Source: Planctomycetota bacterium
Lineage (GTDB): Bacteria > Planctomycetota > UBA1135
Direction of reading: 5' to 3'
Length of the DNA: 64,000 nucleotides
Assembly (NCBI GenBank): GCA_030748415.1
Contig: JASMMA010000002.1
Coordinates: 124,001-188,000 of the forward strand
Under the pieces are notes generated by a model. It did no database searches, was not told where the DNA came from, and saw only the letters and a program-made list of their open reading frames with translations. Made by a program: the position numbers and the translations under genes. This document shows positions 24,766-33,394 of this stretch, piece after piece; within the stretch, counting starts at the first letter, position 1, and every line of letters starts with the position of its first letter.

Positions 24766-27132
24766 TTGCTTAAAAAATTAGCCCTTCTACCCGTTTTAGG
24801 TACCTTTTTGGCCGTTTTCTGCCAATGTTCTGGGGATTCTTTGCCATTGAGCACTGCCACATTCCCGGAGCTTCCTGGGGGCATTCCAGTCCCTCGGCCG
24901 GAGTCCCCTGTTGAGGACCTCGCCATGTGCGAAGGGTATTCAGTGGAATTAGAGGACCAACTTTTTAGAGTTGCGCGCGAGATTGAAAAGGGTCACTTTC
25001 AGTCCATCGGAGCCATTCTGAGTGGGGATTTTGAAGGTGAGAGCCCATTTGGGTTGTCGAGCAAATCTGAGAAGAGCCTCCCATTCGGAACGAAAGAGGT
25101 TCTTTTCCAGGAAAGTTCTAGCAGCAAAGTGAATGCCTTAGGGTTTTTGGAGGGCTTCCAAAAATCATTTGGGGCATGGCAAGACCTTCAAGTCGCCCGT
25201 TGGGAAGTTTTAACGGCGGATTTCCAAGCAGGCAGGCCCCCTTGGGGTTTCGTTGAGTTGGAATTTTTTGTCCGTGGGCGTGACGCCCAGGGACATATTC
25301 GTTCCGTAACGATTCTTTTTGAAACCCAAGTTGTAAAAGACCTCGGAAAGTGGATTCTCCGCGTAGCAGCCATTAAAAACCTAAAGAGCCAGGTTCGCGA
25401 AAAACCTCTCTTTACAGAAGTCTCGGATTCGGCTGGCGTCGCTTACATCGGGCCTAGTTTTGTTGGCCCTCACTTGTGGAATGGTGTTGCCTGTGCAGAT
25501 GTAAATGGTGACGGCATGTGGGACCTATATGTCCCAACCCGTGAAAGGAACTTTCTCTATCTTGCTCGCTCGGATGGGAAATTTGATGAATCTGCAGCCG
25601 AATGGGGGCTTCTTCACCCCGGCGACGGAACCGGCGCCGTCTTTTTTGATTACGACAATGATGGTGACCAAGATTTAGCCGTTGGTGGTGAAGGATTTGT
25701 CAAATCGGATGGGGAATTGAAAGGGAACCCTCTTCGCTTTTATAGAAATGAAGGGAACCGATTTGTGGAATGCGGAAAAGAGCTTGGCCTAAACCTACTA
25801 TCCAATACTTACTCCATGATGGTTTTAGACTATGACATGGACGGCTTTCTCGACTTGTTTTTGTGCAACTATGGTCGATTCAATGAAGAATCCAACAATT
25901 CCTGGAATATGGCAAGCAATGCCAAACCCAATGCATTATTCCGAAATATTGACGGAACTGGATTTGAAGATGTGGCGCAAATAGCTGGTGTTGATGATAC
26001 TCGATGGAGTTTTGCTTCAGCCGCTGCTGACTGGGATCACGATGGGGATCAGGACATTTATCTTGCCAATGACTTCGGCCGAAACGCTCTCCTCGAAAAC
26101 TTGGGCAATGGTAAGTTCAAAGATATTTCGATAGAAGGAACAACTCGCGACCTCGGATTTGGAATGAGCGCATCTTGGTGTGACATGAATAATGACGGGC
26201 TTCTGGATTTGTATGTCGCAAACATGGGAATCCCAGTTGCACGCCGAATTCTGAAGCGACTAAATTGTGATATCAGTGGAATGGATGGGATGGTGAAAAT
26301 GGCACGAGGCAATTCACTTCTTATCCAGAAGAATGGCGGCTTTGAGCATGCCCCAGATAGTCTTGGCGGAGTTGATGGGGGATGGGCTTGGGGTTGTGCT
26401 CCAAATGATTTTGATTTAGATGGCCGATTGGATCTGTTCTGCACCAATGGATACATTACCCGTAAAGGAGTTGGCGATTCCAATAGCTACTACTGGCAAC
26501 ATGTGATTTCTTCTTCTGCAGAAGTGGACATTGAACCAACAATTCGATTGAAACAAATTGCAAACAACAAAGCCTTTACGTCAGGTTTGCATCAATTGGG
26601 TGTGGAGGGGCGTTCCTTTAGCGGTTACGAAAGGGATAAGTTTTGGCTGAATCAAGGCATGGATGGGTTCTTGGATCTATCCGATATCAGCGGAACGGAT
26701 GCTGTTGGCGATGGCCGGGCAGTTATTGCCGCGGACTTCGATGATGACGGGGATTTAGATTTGTTTTTGAATGAAATGCAATTGAATCGGTTTCATCTAC
26801 TGAGGAATGACATTCAAGAAACACCGACCGGGTTTTTGAAGGTGCAACTTCAAGCAACAACTGGCCAATACCAAGCAGTCGGAGCAGAAGTTGTCGTTCA
26901 AACCCCTGAAGGTCCATGCAGTCAGGTTCTCGCCCTTGGTTCCGGTTACATGAGCTGCAACCCCCCAGAGCTAATCTTCGGTTTAGGTGAGTCCGAATCT
27001 GCTCAGGTTGAAGTTCTTTGGCCGGGTGGGCACCGCGAAAGCTTTGGGGAAATCAAAGCCGATTCTCGAGTTCTTCTTCTAGAGAGAAGTGGCGCCCCTA
27101 GTCCTATCGAAAGCCACAAGAGGTCCATGTAA
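24766..27132 (+). CDS. exported FG-GAP/VCBS repeat protein with C-terminal UnbV domain (CRTAC1 family)
   Basis: Start choice is uncertain. A TTG at 24766 begins directly before a hydrophobic signal (LKKLALLPVLGTFLAVFC). A TTG at 24637 with AGGAG nine bases upstream would add 43 hydrophilic residues and run up to the divergent kinase gene. From 24766 the product has 788 residues. An N-terminal domain of about 210 residues is followed by at least six FG-GAP/VCBS repeats with Ca-loop signatures (DVNGDGMWDLYV, DYDNDGDQDLAV, DYDMDGFLDLFL, DWDHDGDQDIYL, DMNNDGLLDLYV, DFDDDGDLDLFL). The C-terminus is an ASPIC/UnbV domain (VEVLWPGGHRESF). These predicted beta-propellers are extracellular or periplasmic. 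It is first in a run of eight plus-strand genes; its stop overlaps the next ATG by one base (TAATG). Confidence 0.85.
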   Translation: MLKKLALLPVLGTFLAVFCQCSGDSLPLSTATFPELPGGIPVPRPESPVEDLAMCEGYSVELEDQLFRVAREIEKGHFQSIGAILSGDFEGESPFGLSSKSEKSLPFGTKEVLFQESSSSKVNALGFLEGFQKSFGAWQDLQVARWEVLTADFQAGRPPWGFVELEFFVRGRDAQGHIRSVTILFETQVVKDLGKWILRVAAIKNLKSQVREKPLFTEVSDSAGVAYIGPSFVGPHLWNGVACADVNGDGMWDLYVPTRERNFLYLARSDGKFDESAAEWGLLHPGDGTGAVFFDYDNDGDQDLAVGGEGFVKSDGELKGNPLRFYRNEGNRFVECGKELGLNLLSNTYSMMVLDYDMDGFLDLFLCNYGRFNEESNNSWNMASNAKPNALFRNIDGTGFEDVAQIAGVDDTRWSFASAAADWDHDGDQDIYLANDFGRNALLENLGNGKFKDISIEGTTRDLGFGMSASWCDMNNDGLLDLYVANMGIPVARRILKRLNCDISGMDGMVKMARGNSLLIQKNGGFEHAPDSLGGVDGGWAWGCAPNDFDLDGRLDLFCTNGYITRKGVGDSNSYYWQHVISSSAEVDIEPTIRLKQIANNKAFTSGLHQLGVEGRSFSGYERDKFWLNQGMDGFLDLSDISGTDAVGDGRAVIAADFDDDGDLDLFLNEMQLNRFHLLRNDIQETPTGFLKVQLQATTGQYQAVGAEVVVQTPEGPCSQVLALGSGYMSCNPPELIFGLGESESAQVEVLWPGGHRESFGEIKADSRVLLLERSGAPSPIESHKRSM

Positions 27133-30100
27133 TGCGCTTTTTCTTTCCTTCTCTCTTGTTCGTGTCAGCTGTCATTGCAGGTTGCGGTTCTGAAGTCCCC
27201 TCAGTTGGGGAACTAAATACCGAAACCCAACTCGCTCGAGAGCAGGCTGCGGTTTTTTTCGCTGACGAAAAACTCGACCGTGCCCGGGATGTGTTGAGTC
27301 CATTGGTTTCCAGGAGAGTTGTTCCAGAGGATTCGCTTCGGATGGGAGTTTTGGAACTCGCCTCATCCAATACCGAAAGTGCCCGCACACATTTGGAAAA
27401 CGCTGCCAAAGGTATGGACGCTTCCGCAGGATTGGAATACAACCTCGGTCGGCTAGCCGTGCACGACGGGAACTATGAACTTGCAGTCAAGCATTTCAGC
27501 TTAGCTCGTCAGCTTGACTCCGAAGATGTGCCTTCTCTATTTCAACTTGCTGTTGCGAAATCAACTTTGGGCGACCCCCAGGCCGCAGATTTATTTCAAG
27601 AACTTTTGAGCCTTGGAATAGAAAACACAAACAGCTGGCATTTGGCAGCACTTTACCGTTTGAGCCGATTTCAACTCGAAGGTGGGGAGTCAGCTAAGTC
27701 GCGGGAAACGCTAAAGGAATTTAGTCGATTGCAAGCAACGGGCATGGTTGCCTTAACTGCAAGCCAGCTCGACCAGGGCAACTACGGCAAACTGGAAATG
27801 CCGAACCCAATTCGATTTGAAGAGAAACAACCAGTTCTAGTGAGCTTCCTCCCAGCCCGCTCCATTTTTGAAATAGGCTCTTCGGTTGATGGTGAGATTG
27901 ACCGTCATTCCATAGATTTGGTGGATGATTGGGTACTTCCTGAAAATAAAGAAGGGGCTCCGATTTCAATTGGTGATGGCAACACCCTTATTTGGGGGGC
28001 GAGTGGAATAATTAATCGCTCCGAAAGCGGAAGCGAAGTGCAACTATGGGCCGAACCAGTTAGCGAGCTGTCTGGGTTTGATTTGGACAAAGATGGAGAA
28101 TTGGATTTTGTAGTTACTCAAGGGTCAGAAGTAATTTTGCTTCAGCAGGAAAATGGAGTTCTCTTCAAGAAAGAACTTCAGCTTCCAACTCTTCCGTCAC
28201 CACCGCACGATCTTTTGCTTGCTGATGAAGACCACGAAGGAGATTTAGATTTATTGTTGGTAGGAGACTTTGGCGCAAGAATATGGCGGAATGATGGTCT
28301 ATCCCAAGATGGTGCCTTTACCGACATTTCTGAGGCGGCTGGGCTATCCGGCCTTGCCAATCTTTCCTGGTGCCTAGCAGAAGACTTGGACACCGATCAG
28401 GATGTGGACTTTTTAGTTGGTGGAAATAATTCAGTCGCTGTCCTTTCAAATCTACGCGGTGGAAAGTTTGAATTATTAACTCCCCCGTTTGCGAATACAA
28501 GCTCCCCTGAAGAACCAAAACTTGGCGACTTTAATGGTGACGGCCGCCCGGATATCCAATTTTCAGACTCATCTCTGTGGTTTGGAGTTCCTGGTGGAGG
28601 GTTCACGGAAGCTGAATTGCCACAAGGTCTTATTCAGCAACCGGAGGAGTTCGAGACCAGCCTCACCCTTGCATTGCGAGGAACTACCGATAACCGCCGG
28701 GCCGTGGGGGCGATTGCTGAATATCGCGCGGCTGGGCATTACGGCCGCTGTTTTTGGAGTGGGGAACCCATGTTGATGGATTTGCGCGGCCATCATCAAG
28801 CCGATTGGGTCAAGATTACTTGGCCGAATGGTGTCACTCAGTTCGAGGTCAATGTTCCGAAAGACCAACTACTTCTTTTAGTTCAAAAAGAGGGCCTTGC
28901 GGGTTCGTGTCCCTTCCTTTACACATGGAATGGAGAAACTTACGAATTTATTTCTGATGTAATCGGTGCAACCCCATTGGGTCTGCCTATTGCGGAAGGG
29001 TTCTTTGTCCCGCCAGACCACGACGAGTTTGTTTTGGTTAGCGGTGAGCAATTAGTTGAACGAAATGGGACTCTGGACATTCAAATAACGGAGGAACTTC
29101 GCGAAGTTACCTATTTGGACCGCGTGCGCTTGGATGTGTTGGATCATCCTGAGTTCTCTGAGGTCTTTCCCAATGAACGATTTAAGTTTCCACCATTTCC
29201 AGTCGCTCATAACCACTCTGTCGTAAATCCCTTGAGCCCGGTTTCTGCAAGGGGAAGCGATGGAGAAGATTGGACCCAAGCTCTTCAACAAATTGATTTG
29301 GATTTTGCGGTTCCCTTCGAGCCCTATCAGTCCACAGTTGAAACGAATCAGCCTTGGGGTGGCCAGTTTTTAGGCCTTGCACCTCAACACAGCTTGGTTA
29401 TTGAGTTCTCAGGTGAAGAAATTGCCCAAGCAGAAAAGCTGCGCCTTCTAATGACAGGCTGGTTTTACTGGAGCGTCGCAAGCGTGAATATGGCATCCAG
29501 TCGCACGCCCGGAATCGACTTTGTGCCCCCACTTCTTGAGGTTCCTGACGGGAAGGGGGGGTGGAAATCATCTGAACATACGATTGGTTTCCCAGCTGGA
29601 AAGTTGAAAACGATGGTAATCGATGTCAGCGATTTCTTGGTTCGTGATGACCCAAGAATTCGATTGTCGAGCACCCTTCGCCTTTATTGGGATGCGATTC
29701 GATTGGCAACGGATTCTGACGATGCTCCGATTCGAGTAACAAGCTTGGCGCCCATGAAGGCCGACCTTTGGCAGCGTGGTTTCAGCAAACCTGTTGAACT
29801 GGAAAAATCTGCAGAACTTTTGTTGGAGTGGTTTCAATGGGAAGAACTTGAACCCTACCCGCGCTGGAACCAGCACCCTGGTGTTTACACTAAGCTAGGA
29901 GATGTTCGCCCTCTTCTTGAAGAAGCGGAAGATCAGTTCATTGTGATGGGGTCGGGAGATGCCGTGGATATTCGGTTTGATGCCACTCTTCTTCCCCCGA
30001 TTCCGCAAGGATGGAAGCGGGATTATCTTGTTTATTTAGATGGCTGGGCAAAGGACCGCGACCACAGTTGTGTAAATGTTGAATTTACCGAGCCATTCCC

Positions 30101-30236
30101 ATTCCATGCAATGAGTGGGTTCCCTTATGGCGAAGACGAATCTTTCCCAGATGATGAAGCGCACCTGCAGTGGCGCAAAGAATGGTTGACGCGGCCAGCG
30201 AAGCGTTGGATACCCGAGCTGACTTCAATGAAATAG
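27132..30236 (+). CDS. lipoprotein with TPR region, FG-GAP repeats, UnbV segment and novel C-terminal domain
   Basis: A 1034-residue lipoprotein (lipobox VIAGC, Cys18). Residues about 30-220 are TPR-like helical repeats (LEYNLGRLAVHDGNYELAVK, FQLAVAKSTLGDPQAADLFQ). About 300-500 has FG-GAP-type repeats (DLDKDGELDFVV, DEDHEGDLDLLL, DLDTDQDVDFLV, DFNGDGRPDIQF). A UnbV segment (WVKITWPNGVTQFEV) follows at about 555. The last 450 residues (from CPFLYTWNGETYEFISDV) form a beta-rich region with no family I can name. A long TPR-propeller chain suggests a scaffold for the other exported proteins. It is coupled to both neighbours: TAATG upstream and two bases before the radical SAM ATG downstream. Confidence 0.82.
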   Translation: MRFFFPSLLFVSAVIAGCGSEVPSVGELNTETQLAREQAAVFFADEKLDRARDVLSPLVSRRVVPEDSLRMGVLELASSNTESARTHLENAAKGMDASAGLEYNLGRLAVHDGNYELAVKHFSLARQLDSEDVPSLFQLAVAKSTLGDPQAADLFQELLSLGIENTNSWHLAALYRLSRFQLEGGESAKSRETLKEFSRLQATGMVALTASQLDQGNYGKLEMPNPIRFEEKQPVLVSFLPARSIFEIGSSVDGEIDRHSIDLVDDWVLPENKEGAPISIGDGNTLIWGASGIINRSESGSEVQLWAEPVSELSGFDLDKDGELDFVVTQGSEVILLQQENGVLFKKELQLPTLPSPPHDLLLADEDHEGDLDLLLVGDFGARIWRNDGLSQDGAFTDISEAAGLSGLANLSWCLAEDLDTDQDVDFLVGGNNSVAVLSNLRGGKFELLTPPFANTSSPEEPKLGDFNGDGRPDIQFSDSSLWFGVPGGGFTEAELPQGLIQQPEEFETSLTLALRGTTDNRRAVGAIAEYRAAGHYGRCFWSGEPMLMDLRGHHQADWVKITWPNGVTQFEVNVPKDQLLLLVQKEGLAGSCPFLYTWNGETYEFISDVIGATPLGLPIAEGFFVPPDHDEFVLVSGEQLVERNGTLDIQITEELREVTYLDRVRLDVLDHPEFSEVFPNERFKFPPFPVAHNHSVVNPLSPVSARGSDGEDWTQALQQIDLDFAVPFEPYQSTVETNQPWGGQFLGLAPQHSLVIEFSGEEIAQAEKLRLLMTGWFYWSVASVNMASSRTPGIDFVPPLLEVPDGKGGWKSSEHTIGFPAGKLKTMVIDVSDFLVRDDPRIRLSSTLRLYWDAIRLATDSDDAPIRVTSLAPMKADLWQRGFSKPVELEKSAELLLEWFQWEELEPYPRWNQHPGVYTKLGDVRPLLEEAEDQFIVMGSGDAVDIRFDATLLPPIPQGWKRDYLVYLDGWAKDRDHSCVNVEFTEPFPFHAMSGFPYGEDESFPDDEAHLQWRKEWLTRPAKRWIPELTSMK

Positions 30237-30238
30237 GA

Positions 30239-32452
30239 ATGAAAACACTCCTTCTTTTTCCGCCCCAGGGCCACTTCACTCAACCTTATTTGGCGTTGCC
30301 TTCTCTTCAGGCCTACCTCAAACAGGAAGGGTTTGAAGACACCCATCTCATGGACGCAAACATTGAGTCGTATGAGTGGTTCTTGTCCCGAGATAGGTTA
30401 ATGGAGTCGAAAAAGCGCCTTCAAAGTAAGGGGCGGTGGGAAGATTTGGAAGCAAAGTCCACTTTGAACTATTCTCAAATGTTGGAATACCGGAGCTTGT
30501 CTCAAGCGGAGTTAAGTGGCGACTGGGTGATAGAAAATATTGAGGAATCCAAAGAGGTCATGCGCGATGCAGGGCGATTTTATAACAGGGATTCCTACAC
30601 TCGTTCAGCGCGATGTATTGAGCAAGCACTCAACTTGATTTCGGCAGAACATTACCCAAGCCATTGGTCAGCGCATGGGTTCTCCATGCAGCATTCGATT
30701 CAGAGTACCGACCAAATCCTGGCTGGGGCTGTGGATGAGAGTGGAAACCCGTTCCTTGAGTTTTTCCGCGAGGTCACCCTTCCAAAAATCAAGAAACTCA
30801 ACCCGGACCTGCTTGGCATATCTCTGACTTACGGAAGCCAGGCGATTCCTGCTTTTGCTCTTGCACGAATGTTGAAAGAGTGGAAACCTGAACTTCACAT
30901 CACTTGTGGGGGCGGTCTCCTTGCCTATATCGGGAAAAATTTGGCTAATCGCTCCGAGGTATTTGATTGGGTGGATAGTTTTGTTTTACTTGAAGGCGAA
31001 CAACCACTTCTTGCCATTGCCAAAGCCCTTCGAGATGGCAAAAGTTTGGATGGGATACCCAATATCATTCACCGTGACACGAACGATTTGGTAATCGTCG
31101 AACGGGAAGCGAGTTCAGTTTCCATTGACACGCTTCCCACACCCGATTTTGAGGGGTTGCCGATGGAGCTTTACTTTTCTCCTGAATTTATTGTTCCCCT
31201 ATCGATTACCCGTGGATGCTATTGGGGGAAGTGTACATTCTGCACATTGCACGATGTGATTGGGCCAGGGTATCGGGGAAGAAGTATTGAAAAAGTAATC
31301 ACTGATATTAAATCTCTTCAGGAAAAGTACGATTCCAAGCGATTCTATTTTCCCATTGAAGACCTTCCTCCAAACATGGTCAGGAAATTGCCAAGGGCCA
31401 TTTTGGATGCCGGATTGGACATTGACTGGTGGTGTGATGCAAAGTTGGAACCCGAAGTGTTTACTCCGGAAGTTTGCAAAGAGCTCAGGGATTCTGGATG
31501 CAAACGGCTTGCATTTGGATATGAATCAGCCAGCGGCCGAGTCTTGGACCTGATGTGCAAAGGCTCCCAGCCGGAATCAGCCATGGAAGTGATTCGGCGC
31601 GTACACGACGCTGGAATCTCCGTGACTCTTTATGTCATGGTTGGCTTCCCAACTGAAACTGAAGAAGAAGCTCAAATGACACTGGATACTCTTCTTGAAA
31701 ACCAAAACTATTTTGAAGAAGCAAGCATGAGGGTATTTTATTTGGACTACAAGTCAGAAATTTTTAAGCGCAGGGAAGACTTCAATATAGACGAAGTATT
31801 CCTTGAGGAAGGGATGGATCTTCAGGTTTATCACGACTTCAGGACAACAACGGGAATGAGTAGGATTCAATCGCGGAAAAAGTACTTACAGATGCTGGCC
31901 GCTATGAAGAGTCACCTTCCAGTTTTTGCAAGTCGGAATCTCCTCTATCACGAACTTAAATCCCATTACTTTCTCTACCTTTCCCGTGCAGGAAGTGTGA
32001 AAAAGCTATTAGAGGGGCCATTTTCCGAATGCCAAGTGCCCCCTCTTCAAAGTTCCGCTAGGTTGTCGATGTCTCCCGCTCTCCATTTTATGGACACCAA
32101 CTATGACCGTGATGAAGTGGACCAGGCTATTGAAAGCGCCACTGATGACATCACATTGCCTCGCTATCAGTTCGATTCAATTGCGGGCAAGGAGCTGATT
32201 GAACTCCAAGAGAGTACGGAGGTAGTTCACCCATCTTATTCGGTACTTGTTCTCAACGAATGCACTGGCGAAATCGCAACAATATCCCCTGATGGCGCCC
32301 AATTGCTTCAATCCTTGGATGGGGCAAAAACTTTGAATCAGGTTTTGAATAACTTTGATTCATCAACGAGAGAAATTGTCTTCAATTTCCTCAATCACCT
32401 TCTTCAATCAGGCTTGATTGAACAATCCTCTCCAATTGGAATTGCAGCATGA
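30239..32452 (+). CDS. B12-binding radical SAM protein with C-terminal PqqD-like domain
   Basis: I chose the ATG at 30239, which gives the normal B12-domain start MKTLLLFPPQGHFTQPYLAL (737 residues). An upstream in-frame ATG (30170) lies inside the previous gene. The B12-type Rossmann fold is split: residues 1-45, then about 185-260 (DLLGISLTYGSQAIPAFALA, ITCGGGLLAYI), with a helical insertion between. The radical SAM cluster reads RGCYWGKCTFC (Cys327, Cys332, Cys335), a CX4CX2C spacing rather than the usual CX3CX2C; FGYESASGRVLDLMCKG and VTLYVMVGFPTETEEEA follow. The last 65 residues (VLVLNECTGEIATISPDGAQ, then GAKTLNQVLNNF) resemble PqqD/RRE peptide-recognition domains. The stop overlaps a 57-codon ORF. 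It probably modifies a peptide or protein encoded nearby (inference). Confidence 0.85.
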   Translation: MKTLLLFPPQGHFTQPYLALPSLQAYLKQEGFEDTHLMDANIESYEWFLSRDRLMESKKRLQSKGRWEDLEAKSTLNYSQMLEYRSLSQAELSGDWVIENIEESKEVMRDAGRFYNRDSYTRSARCIEQALNLISAEHYPSHWSAHGFSMQHSIQSTDQILAGAVDESGNPFLEFFREVTLPKIKKLNPDLLGISLTYGSQAIPAFALARMLKEWKPELHITCGGGLLAYIGKNLANRSEVFDWVDSFVLLEGEQPLLAIAKALRDGKSLDGIPNIIHRDTNDLVIVEREASSVSIDTLPTPDFEGLPMELYFSPEFIVPLSITRGCYWGKCTFCTLHDVIGPGYRGRSIEKVITDIKSLQEKYDSKRFYFPIEDLPPNMVRKLPRAILDAGLDIDWWCDAKLEPEVFTPEVCKELRDSGCKRLAFGYESASGRVLDLMCKGSQPESAMEVIRRVHDAGISVTLYVMVGFPTETEEEAQMTLDTLLENQNYFEEASMRVFYLDYKSEIFKRREDFNIDEVFLEEGMDLQVYHDFRTTTGMSRIQSRKKYLQMLAAMKSHLPVFASRNLLYHELKSHYFLYLSRAGSVKKLLEGPFSECQVPPLQSSARLSMSPALHFMDTNYDRDEVDQAIESATDDITLPRYQFDSIAGKELIELQESTEVVHPSYSVLVLNECTGEIATISPDGAQLLQSLDGAKTLNQVLNNFDSSTREIVFNFLNHLLQSGLIEQSSPIGIAA

Positions 32453-32622
32453 AAAACGAAAAGAAAGAAAAAATCCAAGAAGAACCTTCCACCAGCATTT
32501 CTCCGCAAAAGGACGAACCAACAGAACATCAGGAAACCGCCGAAACGGATGCCCCTCAGTTTAAATACAAAAAACTGGATGGCCGAGACCCAATGAAATT
32601 TGAGGACGTTGCTGACAAATAG
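32449..32622 (+). CDS. 57-residue acidic/lysine-rich small protein, candidate radical SAM substrate
   Basis: This short frame starts at an ATG that overlaps the radical SAM stop as ATGA (32449-32452) and ends with TAG at 32622. The peptide begins MKNEKKEKIQEEPS, is rich in Glu, Lys, Gln and Pro in its first 35 residues, and ends with QFKYKKLDGRDPMKFEDVADK-like residues (positions 38-57). It has no Cys, no signal peptide and no membrane segment. Its position between a radical SAM enzyme carrying a PqqD-like domain and a lipoprotein gene is where a precursor peptide or small accessory protein would sit. It overlaps the start of the next gene by 14 to 23 bp. No family is recognised; its reality rests on coupling and codon-like composition. 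Confidence 0.6.
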   Translation: MKNEKKEKIQEEPSTSISPQKDEPTEHQETAETDAPQFKYKKLDGRDPMKFEDVADK

Positions 32623-33394
32623 GAAAACTATCTCGCAATGGGGGATTGCCCTTCTTTTGGCAGGACTTGCAGCTTGTGGTGGAGCTGAGTCAGCCAAATT
32701 GAGCAATTCCCTCATTGCGGATTCCTTGGCCCGATTTCAGTCATTGCAAGATGCACCTCAATCATCTTCTCCGGCTTTGCAAAAGGCCAAAGAGGCAATG
32801 GCTCGCGGAGACTCTTTCGCAGTCGGGCAATTCCTTCGCCAAGAGCAAGCGAGGAACCCACAAAGTGTTGAGTTGGGTTTTTTGATGAGCCAAATGATGT
32901 TCCAAAATGCAGCATGGGCGGCTGCTCTTCCCGGTTTTGAAAAAGTCATTCAGGTGGTCCCTTCTTTCGAAGGCGCCGAGTTTGCTTTTTACTTTTATGG
33001 GTGTTGTTCCATGCGGCTTGGCAAAGCCGACATCGCTAAAGAGTCTTTGCTGGCCCATTTGGAGCTGAAACCCCAACACGCAGATACTCTTTTGGCTTTA
33101 GGGCAGTTGAGTGTTAAGAATGGCCGTGGTTCGGAGGCGCTTCAATTCCTGAAAAAGATTCAGGAGGGAGCACCAAATATAAATTCAAATTTCCGAGCCC
33201 AGATATTTTCCTGCAAGGGGGAAGCTTGGTTGCAATTAAGTGACCTTCAGAAAGCAAAGAGTGCTCTTGAAGAAAGTTTGGCATTGAATCCAAAACAATC
33301 AGAAACTCATTACATTCTCTATCGAGTTTTGACTCGGCTCGGTGACAAGGAAGGAGCCCAGCGGGAACGACTTGCCTTCGAGGGACTTAAATGA
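32609..33394 (+). CDS. TPR-repeat lipoprotein
   Basis: The start is a TTG, either at 32609 (used here, 261 residues) or at 32600 (264). Both give a lipoprotein signal ending in lipobox LAAC followed by GG. TPR-type repeats fill most of the mature protein: MFQNAAWAAALPGFEKVIQV, AKESLLAHLELKPQHADTLL, LSVKNGRGSEALQFLKKI, DLQKAKSALEESLALNPKQS. It probably serves as a lipid-anchored scaffold or assembly factor. It overlaps the small ORF upstream, and its stop overlaps the next gene by 4 bp (ATGA), so it is embedded in the FG-GAP/cytochrome run. Confidence 0.8.
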   Translation: MLTNRKTISQWGIALLLAGLAACGGAESAKLSNSLIADSLARFQSLQDAPQSSSPALQKAKEAMARGDSFAVGQFLRQEQARNPQSVELGFLMSQMMFQNAAWAAALPGFEKVIQVVPSFEGAEFAFYFYGCCSMRLGKADIAKESLLAHLELKPQHADTLLALGQLSVKNGRGSEALQFLKKIQEGAPNINSNFRAQIFSCKGEAWLQLSDLQKAKSALEESLALNPKQSETHYILYRVLTRLGDKEGAQRERLAFEGLK

